From: Bidens hawaiensis | Lineage: Eukaryota; Streptophyta; Magnoliopsida; Asterales; Asteraceae | DNA: 64,000 nucleotides | Direction of reading: 5' to 3' | Assembly: GCA_021521415.1 (NCBI GenBank) | Contig: JAIQDT010000001.1 | Span: 8,990,001 to 9,054,000 of the forward strand | In this document: positions 45,404 to 56,125 of the stretch, in pieces | How positions within the stretch are numbered: the stretch's first letter is position 1 | How the letters are laid out: the number at the start of each line of letters is the position of its first letter | The notes under the pieces: model-generated | What the model was told of the DNA's origin: nothing | The model's database searches: none | What the model saw: the letters and a program-made list of their open reading frames with translations, nothing else | Made by a program: the position numbers and the translations under genes

Positions 45404-45799
45404 CCCCTTAAATCCTTAATTCTTTCCATCTCCATCATTCTACACATTAGTCTACACCATAAAAAACACCCACTTAAGTCAAACACTCTCTACACTACTC
45501 TATACAATGATCTAGGACCAACCGAAGGTAATAAATCATTTATCTCAGCTGACCCAACATTTTATAACCCGACACCATAGCCCCGGGATGTCGAACGAGT
45601 CGTTTGGATCTAGATCTAGCTTTATTCGGTTGTTTAATCAACCAAAAACGAGTTTAAAGGCCACCTTAGCTTGGATCTGGACACCCCGAGGTTACCTAGG
45701 TTATAAACAATCAAAATCTGGCCAAACCATGGTTGTTAACGACGGCTGACGACGCCGGAATCAAATAAAAACCCCAAAAACTCGAATATGGAAGCTGAA

Positions 45800-46110
45800 C
45801 TGAACACATACGGCGTATAAGTATATACGTCGTATACGTATGTGTAGCGTATAAGTACATACACAGTATAAGTGTGTATAGGCGTGTAAGTATGTATGCA
45901 TATATATACATAACGTATAAGTATGTATGCATGTCGTATAAGTGTGTATAGGCGTGTAAGTATGTATGCGTATATGTACATAACGTATAAGCATGTATGC
46001 ATTCCGTATAAGTGTGTATAGGCATGTAAGTACATATCGTATAAGCGTGTATGTAGCCGTGTATGTATGGACGTATATGTATGTATATGCCGTATGTGTA
46101 TATGTATGAC

Positions 46111-46156
<46 letters not shown>

Positions 46157-46520
46157 GGGCGTATATGTATGAGTACGTCGTATAGGTATGAAGTATATGT
46201 ACGGGCGTATACGTCTGTGTATGCCATATATGTATATGTATGACGTATATGGGTATATATGTATGAATAGGCATGCCGTTTATATGTACCCGGTACATGT
46301 ATATGCAAATATGTATGTCATGTATGTGCATATGTATATATTATGCATATGTATGTATATAATGTATATATATGTATGTATAATGTGTATGTATGCATGC
46401 CACATATGTATGTACAACGTGTATGTACGTATGCCGCATATATATAGAACGTATATGCAGGTGTAACATATGTGTATGTATGACATATACGTATGTGAGC
46501 AAAGAATATGGACTTATGCG
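45800..46520. repeat. TATGTA/ACGTATA low-complexity array with (TA)n core
   Basis: About 700 bp of imperfect units built on TATGTATG, CGTATAAG and CGTATATG, with a pure (TA) run at about 46112-46154. Long frames on both strands rich in Tyr, His, Ile and Thr are products of the repeat, not genes. It lies inside the LTR downstream of its TATA box and is absent from the related solo LTR. Confidence 0.85.
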
Positions 46521-46935
46521 GTATATACGCTAAAAACAATGAACCAATAATGAAAGGTAACATTTAAAATGAAAAAGACCTAGAAAGAAGGACCAAGTAC
46601 GCACTATAGTAGTAGTTAACTTATGTGTCTTATTACAGTCAGTCGTGCACCGCTATGGAGGGGGATTACGATTAACTTCGAACGTAACAGGACACTGTTG
46701 AGTTTCTAACCCCATTTCCTTGTAATGTTTTCAGGGTTGTGTAAATAATCGATGTGATTAGTTAATACACTTACCTTAAGTGGTAAGTGTATGATATGAA
46801 TGTGTTTTGAATGATATATGAATGTGTTATGAATGATGTATGAATGTTATATGAATGTGATATGAATGATTTAAGATATACGTAAATATGAAAGTAATGA
46901 AATGAATGTAAGACGGTATGGTTTCATGGAAAAAA

Positions 46936-47003
46936 GGGCACCGGACCCTAGAAATATCCGAGGATGAAGGGCACCGGACCCTAATAATATCCGAGGTATG
47001 TAG
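46936..47003. repeat. Two-unit repeat at the LTR variable slot
   Basis: Two copies of AAGGGCACCGGACCCTA followed by ATATCCGAGG. It lies about 450-550 bp from the LTR end, the offset at which the two other Gypsy LTRs carry unrelated tandem arrays. Confidence 0.6.
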
Positions 47004-47454
47004 GGCGAAATGCTCTTTATAATGTAAGAATAGTTATGAATGTATTGTGTAGGTTAAAGAAAGAAAGTGTGAAAGAATGAAAGTATGTATATATGGAAGA
47101 ATGATAAACAAGTTAAGTATGTAATACGTACCTTCGGGCACGTATATGTGTATGTAAAGTATGTTAATTGAGCATAGCTGACTTTTAGCATGCACACAGG
47201 TAAATAGATTAAAGGAGTTGGCTTGAGGAAGACACATAACATGAATTGAAAATGCTGGCATCTGAAGAAGAATTGTCATGATGTTTTCATACTATGTTTT
47301 ATGTTATGTTTAAAAACAAGATTTGAATGTTTTGTATTGAATGGTTGACTTTTATTATAATTCCGCGAAAAGTTTTTAATTAACTCTGATATTTCAAACT
47401 GTGTTTATGAGTAAATCCAACAATAATGTAGAGACCCAGGATCAGGGCCTTACA

Positions 47455-49048
47455 ATATGATAATTAGGTTCCGTTAGTTAAGTTATCTTTTGTTTTGTGG
47501 TAAAATGCAAAATTTCTTTGGTAAAAACTAATTTTTCAATATGGGCGATGTGATTTAATAAATGTGATTTAATAAAGAAGAAAAATAGTTATTCATTGTT
47601 TTATATTATATTTAATAAATAGCCATGTACTATTTTCTAATTTTTAAAGGATTGCTCATACCATAAATTAAATATAAAACACCAAACTGCTATAATTCTC
47701 ATCATCAAAATAAATACTTTGCCTAAAAACAATTAGGTGGTGTTTGTTTTTTTAAAAGAGGATTGTGCGGACTCTTTGTTTGCGTCGGGCAGACATTACC
47801 ATTCGCAAACTGTTTTTTTTTCGAATACGTTTCATTAAAAAAACGTCCGCGCGAACTCTTATTCGCAGATTTGGCCCATCGACTTTTAAGATCTTTTAAG
47901 GTCTACAAAAGGTTAAACATCACCACCTACTAACACCCATTGTCCACCACAACCACCAGCCATCGTCCGCCACCACCCATTGTTCACCACCACCACCACC
48001 ACAGTCTACCGCCACCGTCCAACACCAACCACCACCGCCGTCTACCACCTCCACCTACCATCCGTCACCACCACCGTCTGCTACCACCGTCCGCCACCAC
48101 CACCGTCTACCACCAGCGTCCACCATCACCGTCCAGCACCACCACTACCCACTACTACCATTCGTACACCACCATCAGTTTATTTTAGCACTCTATAACC
48201 GTTAAAAAACAAGTACTTTTCTTAAAGACTACATAGGTTTGATCTAACTCTTCTTCTACAAATATGTACAGATATGGTTCACAGACTGTAGACATTTTAC
48301 TTATGAAAAAACAAACAGCACATCAAATTTGCTATAAATCACTTACACGTCCATACACTTGGCTTCACACATTATTTTCTCAACTGAGATACTTGAAAAT
48401 CCGGCTAACGTTTTAAAAACGATGAAGAACATGAAAGCGTTAAGATGTCTTTGAATAAAAATCACTTTAATTTTAAAATTTTGTCATAAGAAAATTAACT
48501 TTCTTATTTTTGTTTTCTAGCTTTTTGATAGTTACTTTAATAAAATTTGCCGTTCAAAACAAACAAAACTTTGAAAAGTGAAAACGATTTAGAAGTTGGT
48601 CAACCAAAATAACTGTCTGGTCAACTACCATAAGAAAAGTAAATATCAACTTCACAATTATCACGTATGCGAACCTTCATCCTCGTTTTCTTTTCAAAAA
48701 ACGTTTTGACGAATTGACGCCCATAAAACACGTGTTACACTCTTTACATTAAAATATTGTGTGACTATGATATATTTTGAAAAGGTGATCATATTCATAG
48801 CTATGAACATGTGAATTTGATACGTATGTACGTGTGAAACGTCGAGCTGACTTGAAGTAATTTTTTTTATAATATTAAGTTAATATTATTGCATAAGTTT
48901 TTGTTCAAAGAGGAAAGTGAGTGTCTTTCACTCTAATAAGTTAAGTGGTAGAAAATTTAAGTTTCTTGATAAAGATTTAGGTATGGCCGGCTCTAATGTA
49001 GAGTTGGGTGGTTGACTGACCCCGACCAGACACCCCCACGTGGCCAAG

Positions 49049-49050
<2 letters not shown>
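47455..49050. other. Intergenic stretch
   Basis: No gene recognised apart from the CCACCA minisatellite at 47930-48170. The rest is AT-rich and without repeat structure I could identify. Confidence 0.4.
47930..48170. repeat. CCACCA/CCGTC minisatellite
   Basis: About 240 bp of irregular CCACCACCGTC, CCACCATCC and CTACCACC units. His/Pro/Thr-rich frames in it are by-products of the repeat. Confidence 0.8.

Positions 49051-49109
<59 letters not shown>
49051..49109. repeat. (TA)n microsatellite, left flank of foldback element
   Basis: Uninterrupted TA for about 59 bp. A matching (TA) run at about 50452-50496 flanks the other end of the foldback element. Confidence 0.95.
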
Positions 49110-49111
<2 letters not shown>

Positions 49112-50448
49112 GATTGTTCAAGAGAGAAATGATATTACTGCAAGAAAATGAATATGAACCACTAGTTTTGTTTTATGTTTTTAAATGCTTAAAGCTAAAT
49201 AAAGAAAGTATTAATCAATCTTTTTCTTCAATTAATATAACTAATAAACCATAATAATTATCTACTTAATTAATATAACTAACTAAATTATTATAATTGA
49301 AAAATATTAAGAACTCATTTATTTTTATAACTTATTTTTTGTGTGTCTTGAATTTTTATCTTACACAAGTATAATTTATTCATACATCAAAATTCATTTC
49401 TATCCAAAACTAATTTCTTCCAACTCAATATATTAATATCCATCAAAACATACTTACATTATAATGAATAATACCAAAATACTATTTTACATGTGTTTGC
49501 ATTAAAAATCAACAAAAACGTTCAACCTACACAAAAACGTATAATCTACACTTGTTCTAAGAATAAAACAACATATAACCTACACACGAAAAGCATATAA
49601 CCTACACACAAAAATTTTATCTTAGACAAATACAATTTATTCATACATTAATTCTTTTTATTCAAAAACCAATTTCTTCAAACTCAACATATCAATATCC
49701 ATTAACACGTAGTTACATTGTGATGAATAATAATATAAAAAACTATCTTACACATGTTTGTATTAAATGTCAATAAAAATATACAAGCTACACAAAAACA
49801 TATAACTTACACTTGTTCTAAGAATAAAAAAATATATAACCTACATACGAAAAACATATAACCTACGCATGTATAGGATATAAATATAATTGTTGATGTT
49901 GAATTACATATGTAAGCTGTATGTTTTTTGTATGTTGTACGTTTTTATCGCTCACAAAAAGTGTAGGTTATATAACTTTGTGTAGTTTGTATATTTATTG
50001 TTTACATTCAATGGACGCACTTGTATGATATTTTTTTATTATTATTTATGAATAATTTTTATAGGCATACAAATTTATGTTTTGATATTTAATGTTAAAA
50101 AACATGCTAATAAACTGAGTAGAAATTATTTTTTAATATAAAGAATAGTATTATATGAATAAATTATATTTATGTTGAATAAAATGAAGAATGTGTAAAT
50201 AAAAAATAAAACTAAAGTAGTGTTTTTATCTTTTTAATTATTATAGTTGAATTAGTTAGATATATTAATTAGAAATAAATTTATTATGGTTATATTAGTT
50301 GTATTAATTGGAGAGAGAGTGCATTTATTGTTGCATTTACATCTTTTTAATTTATTTTTAAATATTTAAAATCTAAAATAAAACTATTGGCTCATATTCA
50401 TTTCTCTCATTTCTTGCAATAATTTGATTTCTTTCTTGAACTTAAACA

Positions 50449-50450
<2 letters not shown>
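49110..50450. mobile_element. Foldback-type element with long inverted arms, between two (TA)n runs
   Basis: The left arm starts TTCAAGAGAGAAATGATATT (49116). The reverse complement of the right end reads TTCAAGAAAGAAATCAAATT, and similarity continues inward for several hundred bases (for example TTCAATTAATATAACTAATA near 49225 against its mirror near 50280). The left arm also contains a partial direct duplication (about 49350-49600 and 49612-49870). AT-rich, no coding capacity. Non-autonomous DNA transposon or foldback element inserted in or generating TA repeats. Confidence 0.65.
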
Positions 50451-50497
<47 letters not shown>

Positions 50498-50500
50498 GGG

Positions 50501-50620
50501 TAATGTGCTAAACGTGAGAATCAAATTAATTTAATTATTTATACATGTGGAGTAAGTATGTAATCACCTCATAAAGTAATTATGTAATTACTCTATTTGA
50601 TTCTCATGTTTAGAACATTA
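50501..50620. mobile_element. Small MITE (120 bp) with 25-bp terminal inverted repeats
   Basis: Ends TAATGTGCTAAACGTGAGAA... and ...TTCTCATGTTTAGAACATTA agree at 23 of 25 positions when one is inverted. It abuts the (TA)n run that flanks the foldback element. Confidence 0.7.
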
Positions 50621-51129
50621 ATTTCATTTTTATTTAATCTAAACCCTATATATATATAATATAAATGAAAACATAAAAATCCTACGTGTAAGGCCCCGTT
50701 CCCGGTAGCCCTACTTTAACTTCGGATTTACTCATAAACATAGTTCTACAATCAGAGTTAATTAAAAACTTTCGCGGAACATAAAACATCAATCATTTGT
50801 TACAAAACATTAAATCTTTTCTTTGATACCATAACACAAAACATTATATTTAAAACATCATTTCTTCCATCTTCAAATGCCAGCCGTTCGATCAATGCCA
50901 TGTGCCAACCTCATGCTAGCTCTTTAATCATATTCACCTGTGTGCATACTAAAAGTCAGCTACGCTGAGTGAGTTCTAGTTAATTAGGCAACATACAATT
51001 AGTTCTCATACATCCTACACGTATCCGAAGACACGTGTTAATGCTGTAACCCTGTATAAATACCCATAAGAGGTTCGTCGCATAATATCAAATAAGGGAA
51101 TCATTATTATTACCCGTACTGTATATGTT

Positions 51130-51420
51130 TTCAATAGAAGGAACAATCTATATATATATTGTCCATAGAAGGAACACTCTATATACTATCCATAGGAGGA
51201 ACGCTCTATATATTATCCATAGAAGGAACGCTCTATATATTATCCATAGAAGGAACGCTCTATATATTATCCATAGGAGGAACACGATGCTATCCATAGA
51301 AGGAAGAATTTACTATCCATAGAAGGAACACGATGCTATCCACAGAAGGAACAATATACTATCCATAGAATGAACATTCTATATACTTTCCATAGAAGGA
51401 ACATTATATCTACGCTACTA
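51130..51420. repeat. About 27-bp tandem array in solo LTR
   Basis: Roughly ten imperfect units of TATCCATAGAAGGAACGCTC type, period 27-29 bp. Each holds a short TCC...GGA inverted repeat. It sits at the same offset from the LTR end as the array at 3689-4042 but is unrelated in sequence. Confidence 0.85.
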
Positions 51421-52114
51421 TTTAATATCCATGTAAGGAGCGTAAACTTTATTATTAAATTTCCATATAAGGATCACTAATAGGATCCACATACATTTTC
51501 TACACTATCACTTCCCGGGTCTATATCCAATAGAAGTTAGAAGGATTTGCCATCCTAACTTACTATATCAGACATAGGATCCGAGTACTGTTCATACACT
51601 TGCTTCTCCATACCATACGTACAACTATAATTATCTTTATTAACGATACGTGCAATATCCGAAGATCGTTCACGTACCAACAAGCAATCATTCATATCTA
51701 TCACATATCATATATAGCATACACTTACCACTTAAGGTAAGTGTATTAACTAATCACATCGAGTATGCACACAGCCCCGAAAAACATAACAAGGAATGGG
51801 GCTAGAAACTCACCTGAACTCGGTTACTTCTTCTGTCACTGGTTACTCCCTTCTCGAGCTGTGCGCGTCTAACTGTTAATAATGGAACATCAAATGCTAC
51901 TCTAGCCATTCTCATTGCTACTTAATTAGTCTTACATGTCTAAGCCGGTTTTACTTCATTGATTCATTACCCGGTTAGTTAGTCTTTACTCGTTAACCTT
52001 TATAGGCACCTTTCGATAATTTATCAAAGTCCAAGGGCTATTATGTAATTATCTCATTCTTCTCTATGTCCAGGGGCTGTTCTGTCATTCTTCCAAACTT
52101 CCAGTTCGCTATTC

Positions 52115-52300
52115 AGTTCTTAGCGAATGGGGATCCTTAACGAATGAGCTCTTAACGAATCACCCATAACGAATCAACAGATTGGTTATCTTATTTAACG
52201 AATGAGCCCCTAACAATCACCCATAACGAATCACCAGATTCGTTATCTTATTTAACGAATGAGCCCCTAACGAATCACCCATAACGAATCACCAATAGTT
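52115..52300. repeat. TAACGAATG/TAACGAATC cluster in Gypsy solo LTR
   Basis: About 58-bp tandem unit repeated two to three times, each with several AACGAATG or AACGAATC motifs plus inverted GATTCGTTA. The same words dominate the Copia C and B leaders and spacers. It lies about 560-750 bp downstream of the LTR TATA on the element strand, thus in R/U5. Confidence 0.8.
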
Positions 52301-52858
52301 CTTATCCAGACTTTGACTCAAGGGTCAAAGTCAAAATCGTCAAGAACACAGATTAGTCAACATATCATAAATCTGCAATTAAACCCTCGTTTCTTAACCA
52401 AATATCACGATTTAGGTATCATTGGATTCGGAATCCAAGCGCCTACAAACCCTAACCATTCAATCGTTCAAAACATTGGGTTTACAGGGTGCGATTTATG
52501 TATATATGTTACGGGTATTTCAAACTAACAATTGGTCTTTCAAACTGTAACGGATTTTACTACAGATTAGTTCGTTGTACTCATTTTCATCACATTCATA
52601 CAGATCTAGGACTTCCTACTTGAATCCAAACCTAAATGAATGATTTCTAGATATAAACGTACCTTAAACGAGCCGAACTACGAACACGGTTAAGCCTTGA
52701 TATTGGTTTGGCTGGTCACGACGTTCCAGCACCAACAAGCTCGGGTTTTCGCCTTTGGATCTTGGTTCGGATTGTAAGACGGTGTTGTGTGTGTTTTCTA
52801 AGGTGTAGGCTATGTTGTAGAGATTGATAATAATGGAAAGGATTAGGGTTTAAGGGGT

Positions 52859-52866
52859 ATTTATAC
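52859..52866 (-). promoter_or_regulatory. TATA box of the solo LTR
   Basis: Minus strand TATAAATA within GGGAGTATAAATACCCC, about 180 bp from the LTR start; same context as 45396. Confidence 0.65.
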
Positions 52867-53631
52867 TCCCTTAAGCCCATGGACCTAAGGCCCATCTTTC
52901 CTTCTTGGCCCATAATTAATTCAATCTAATTAGCCTACTTGAACCGTCTTTATTATTTTATTACTTCTCTACTAATTCTCGTGAAATTTCTCTTTATAAT
53001 TAAATAATATATAAAATATCATTCTTGGAAATTTCGGGATGTTACACTACGTGTCGCGATGTGGTCGCTTCCCCTTTTTTTTGGAGTAACCAGATTTGCT
53101 TGAATTTTAAATGGATGCTTCTCATGCATTTGACCCGAATTCATGGCTACGGGTCTTACCAAACCCAGATATTACTTAAACGGGTTATAACATCTCATTA
53201 AATTAAAAATTATTCTCAACAAATTATTGATGTAAAAATCCTATAAAATAGGATATACTAAAAATTAATATCTTATTTATTTTAAAAAAGATATATATAT
53301 TATTTAAATTATAAAACCAATTTTATAGTAAAAAAAATAAACGGGTCTTGGGTCTCATCAAACCATAAGTATATTATTAACTTTCATAAATATTATATAT
53401 AACTAAAAAAACAATTTTATAGTAAAAGAAATAAGCGGGTCTTGGATCTTATCAAAACCATGTAACTTTTAAATCGGGTTATAACATCTCATTTATTTGT
53501 GAAACAATTTATCACCTAACCATAAGTATATTATTAACTTTCATACAATAAAAAATATAAATTCAAAAAATAAATAAATATTAAAATAAATAATATACAA
53601 CTACCCCCGTAATACGGGGGATAAAAACTAG

Positions 53632-54237
53632 TATATATATATATAAACGAAGACATAAAAATTCTACATGTCGCGATGTGGTTGCTCCCCCTTTTTTTGG
53701 AGTCACTAGGCTTGCTTGATTTTTAAATGAAGGTTTCTCATGCATTTGACCCGAATTCATGGGTATTGGTCTTACCAAACCCAGATATTTCTTAAATGGG
53801 TTATTATATCTTATTAAATTAAAAATTATTCTCACCAAATTATTGATGTAAAAATCCTATAAAATAGAATATAATAAAAATTAATATTTTATTTATTTTA
53901 AAAAAGATATATATTATTTAAATTAAAAAACCAATTTTATAGTAAAAAAAAATAAACGAGTCTTGGGTCTCATCAAACCATAAGTATATTATTAACTTTC
54001 ATAAATATTATTTATAATTAAAAAGCCAATTTTATAGTAAAAAAAATAAACAGGTCTTGGGTCTTATCAAAACCATATATCTTTTAAACCGGGTTATAAC
54101 ATCTCATTTATTTGTGAAAAAATTTATCATCAAATCATAAGTATACAATAAAAAAAATATAAATTCAATAAATAAATAAATATTAGAACAAACAATATAA
54201 AACAACCCCAATAATACCGGGGGGGGGGGGGAACTAG
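53632..54237 (+). mobile_element. Helitron-like copy 2
   Basis: Begins directly after CTAG of copy 1, with ATATAAACGAAGACATAAAA. It ends with a degraded hairpin (CCCCAATAATACCGGGG, then a G run) and CTAG (54234-54237). About 600 bp, no coding capacity. Confidence 0.6.
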
Positions 54238-54262
54238 TGTGTGTATATATATATATACATAT

Positions 54263-54928
54263 ATATGGAGAGGATTATGAAAGAACTCCATTTTATGGAG
54301 AGAACTAATATTGAAGTATTTTTAATTTAATTAAAAAAATATTTTAAATTTTTTTTTCTTTCATCATTCTTATATGTTGTTATTCTTTACCACAAAAAAT
54401 ATAAAAATGAAAAAAAATAAAAAAAAATTAACGTTGTAATGCATATATGAAATACATCGACTTTTTTTATAATGCATATGTGCAATAGTGTACATTTTGA
54501 TATTTGAAATAGTGTTGAATAGCATATATATAGTTATTTGTATTGTATATTTGCAATAGTGTTATATTATATACAAAAATTAAAAAAATCGATATAGTGC
54601 ATATGTGCATTAGTTTTGTATTACATATATGCAATATTTGTTTTGCATACAATTATTAGTGTCGTATTTGCATGTATTCAATAGTGTGTATTAGACAATG
54701 TATTTGTGTTGTATTATATGCAATAAAACACTATTTTATATACACAATACACATTAATGCACATATGCATTATATAGACGAGTTTTTATTAGGAACAATA
54801 TCATCTTATTAGAAGGAGGAAAGAAAAAAAATCACAAAATAATTTTTTAAAATTAGTTAAAAATAATTATTTACTAGTTCTCTAGTTCTCTCTTTAAGAT
54901 AAGTTCTCTCTAGATCCCATCCCTATAT
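54263..54928. mobile_element. MITE/foldback element between Helitron copies 2 and 3
   Basis: Inverted ends: left ATATGGAGAGGATTATGAAA with GGAGAGAACT; right, inverted, ATAGGGATGGGATCTAGAGA with GAGAGAACT. The AT-rich interior has many ATGCATATGTGCAATA words. Flanked by TA-rich sequence. Confidence 0.55.
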
Positions 54929-54929
54929 A

Positions 54930-55415
54930 TCTATAAACGAAAACATAAAAATCTTATGTGTCGCGATGTGGTCGTTCCCCCTTTTTTTGGAGTCACCATA
55001 TTTGCTTGATTTTTAATTGGAGGCTTTTCATGCATTTGACCCGAATTCACGGGTATGAGTCTTATCAAACCCAGATATTTCTTAAACGGGTTATAACATC
55101 TCATTAATTAAAAACTAATCTCACCAAATATTTGATTTAAAAATCCTATAAAGTAGGAATATACTAAAAATTAATATCTGATTTATTTAAAAATAAAAAA
55201 ACTAATTTTATAATAAAAAAATAAACGGGTCTTGGGTCTCATCAAACTCATATAGCTTTTAAACAGGGTTATAACATCTCGTTTATTTGTGAAATAATTT
55301 ATAATCAAACCATAAGTATATATTATTAACTTTCATACAATATAAAAATAAATATTCAAAAAATAAATAAATATTAGAAACAAATAATATAACACAACCC
55401 CCGTAATACGGGGGG
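54930..55415 (+). mobile_element. Helitron-like copy 3, 3' end damaged
   Basis: Starts TCTATAAACGAAAACATAAAA after A. It contains GTGTCGCGATGTGGTCG and the shared body, with hairpin CCCCCGTAATACGGGGG at 55398-55414, but CTAG is replaced by TAAGCAAAG. Confidence 0.55.
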
Positions 55416-55514
55416 TAAGCAAAGTTTGATATTATCATGAAGATTGAAGTATGGTTGAAGAATATTTTCTTAGGTAAATATTCCAAGTAAAGCATGCTCG
55501 GAGAACTGTTTCAA

Positions 55515-55860
55515 GCAAACAGCCCAGCTACCACCGCACCATAATATTGTCCGCTTTGGCCGGGACGTACCACCATCGCCTCACGGATTTGCTTTTGGTT
55601 GCCCAGGTGGTCACCCATCCTCATACTTCTCCCACCTGAGCACGCTTAACTGTGGAATTCTCCTCTCATCCACTACCATTAAGCGCCCAAAACGCGTTAT
55701 GATGGGGAAGGTATCCACCTCCTTATAAAGAAGGCTTAGTTCTCCTTCCCAACCGATGTGGGATGTCACAATCCACCCCTCTTAGTGGTCCAGCGTCCTC
55801 GCGGGACCTGGCACCACCGGTCCGGCCTTGGCTCTGATACCATCTGTAACAGCCCAGCTA
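55515..55860 (-). mobile_element. Cassandra-type TRIM (partial), minus orientation
   Basis: One LTR at about 55515-55770 (ends GGATGTCACA on the plus strand). The adjacent polypurine tract reads CTAAGAGGGGTGGAT on the element strand. A 74-bp internal region and tRNA-Met primer site GGCTCTGATACCA (55830-55842) follow, then the first 16 bp of a second LTR (TGTAACAGCCCAGCTA, 55845-55860), which is truncated. No coding capacity. The LTR contains 5S rRNA-like sequence, the hallmark of Cassandra elements. Confidence 0.85.
55598..55660 (-). ncRNA. 5S rRNA-like segment inside Cassandra LTR
   Basis: The element strand contains ACAGTTAAGCGTGCTCAGGT, GGGAGAAGTATGAGGATGGG and TGACCACCTGGGCAA, closely following the 5S rRNA internal promoter region (A box, intermediate element, C box). 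It is not a complete 5S gene: the 5' and 3' arms do not match. Independent Pol III transcription has been reported for this family; whether this copy is active is unknown. Confidence 0.8.
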
Positions 55861-56125
55861 TGTATACTATAATTTGATTCAAATACAGATAAAGAGTTTC
55901 TTACGAATGGTAAGAATTAATAGTTTTTTGATATGTGATATTACAACTTATTGTAAAAGAACAATTATAGGAAACTATGTCGGTTATAATGGTGAAAAGG
56001 TAATTCTATGAAACTTTGTCGATTTTTGGTAATTTTATATCTCAACCATTGATTAACATGATCCAATGATTATGATTTATTCATAGTCTTCTAAGAAACT
56101 ACTTATTTTTATGATAATCTTTATA
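55861..56125. other. Short unassigned AT-rich stretch
   Basis: Between the truncated Cassandra and the next Helitron-like copy; nothing recognised. Confidence 0.4.

Larger units (their letters stand above)
45227..47454 (+). repeat. Gypsy-type LTR, plus orientation, no internal region
   Basis: TGTAACATCACGAATT at 45227 to GGGCCTTACA at 47454. It is the reverse-complement relative of the solo LTR at 50687-53046, sharing the terminal sequence, the TATA region GGGAGTATAAATACCCC and the block TTAATACACTTACCTTAAG near 46770. No primer site follows and the flanks (GTAGT / ATATG) do not match, so it may be a solo LTR formed by exchange between elements or one with eroded flanks. Confidence 0.7.
50687..53046 (-). 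repeat. Solo LTR (Gypsy type) with target-site duplication CTACG
   Basis: Plus strand TGTAAGGCCCCG at 50687 to GGGATGTTACA at 53046, flanked by CTACG at 50682-50686 and 53047-53051. The flanking sequence continues the Helitron unit seen intact in copies 2 and 3, so the empty site is known. The termini and TATA region show it to be the inverted relative of the LTR at 45227-47454. No internal sequence remains, so it formed by LTR-LTR recombination. Confidence 0.9.
50640..53631 (+). mobile_element. Helitron-like copy 1, split by a solo LTR
   Basis: 5' part at about 50640-50686 (ATGAAAACATAAAAATCCTACG), resuming at 53047 with ...TGTCGCGATGTGG. It ends with hairpin CCCCCGTAATACGGGGG (53604-53620) and CTAG (53628-53631) before T. 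Head-to-tail with copy 2. The 5' boundary is approximate. Confidence 0.55.

Noticed and set aside
45711..46563. Long Tyr/His/Ile/Thr-rich frames on both strands
   Set aside because: Produced by the TATGTA/CGTATA repeat; no start context, no domain, and open in several frames at once.
47940..48198. His/Pro/Thr-rich frames resembling a proline-rich protein
   Set aside because: Direct translation of the CCACCA minisatellite in two frames; no flanking gene structure.
51125..51322. Repetitive frame of RRNALYIIH type
   Set aside because: Artefact of the 27-bp tandem array in the solo LTR.
55598..55660. A genuine 5S rRNA gene
   Set aside because: Only the internal control region matches; it sits inside a Cassandra LTR beside a polypurine tract and primer site.
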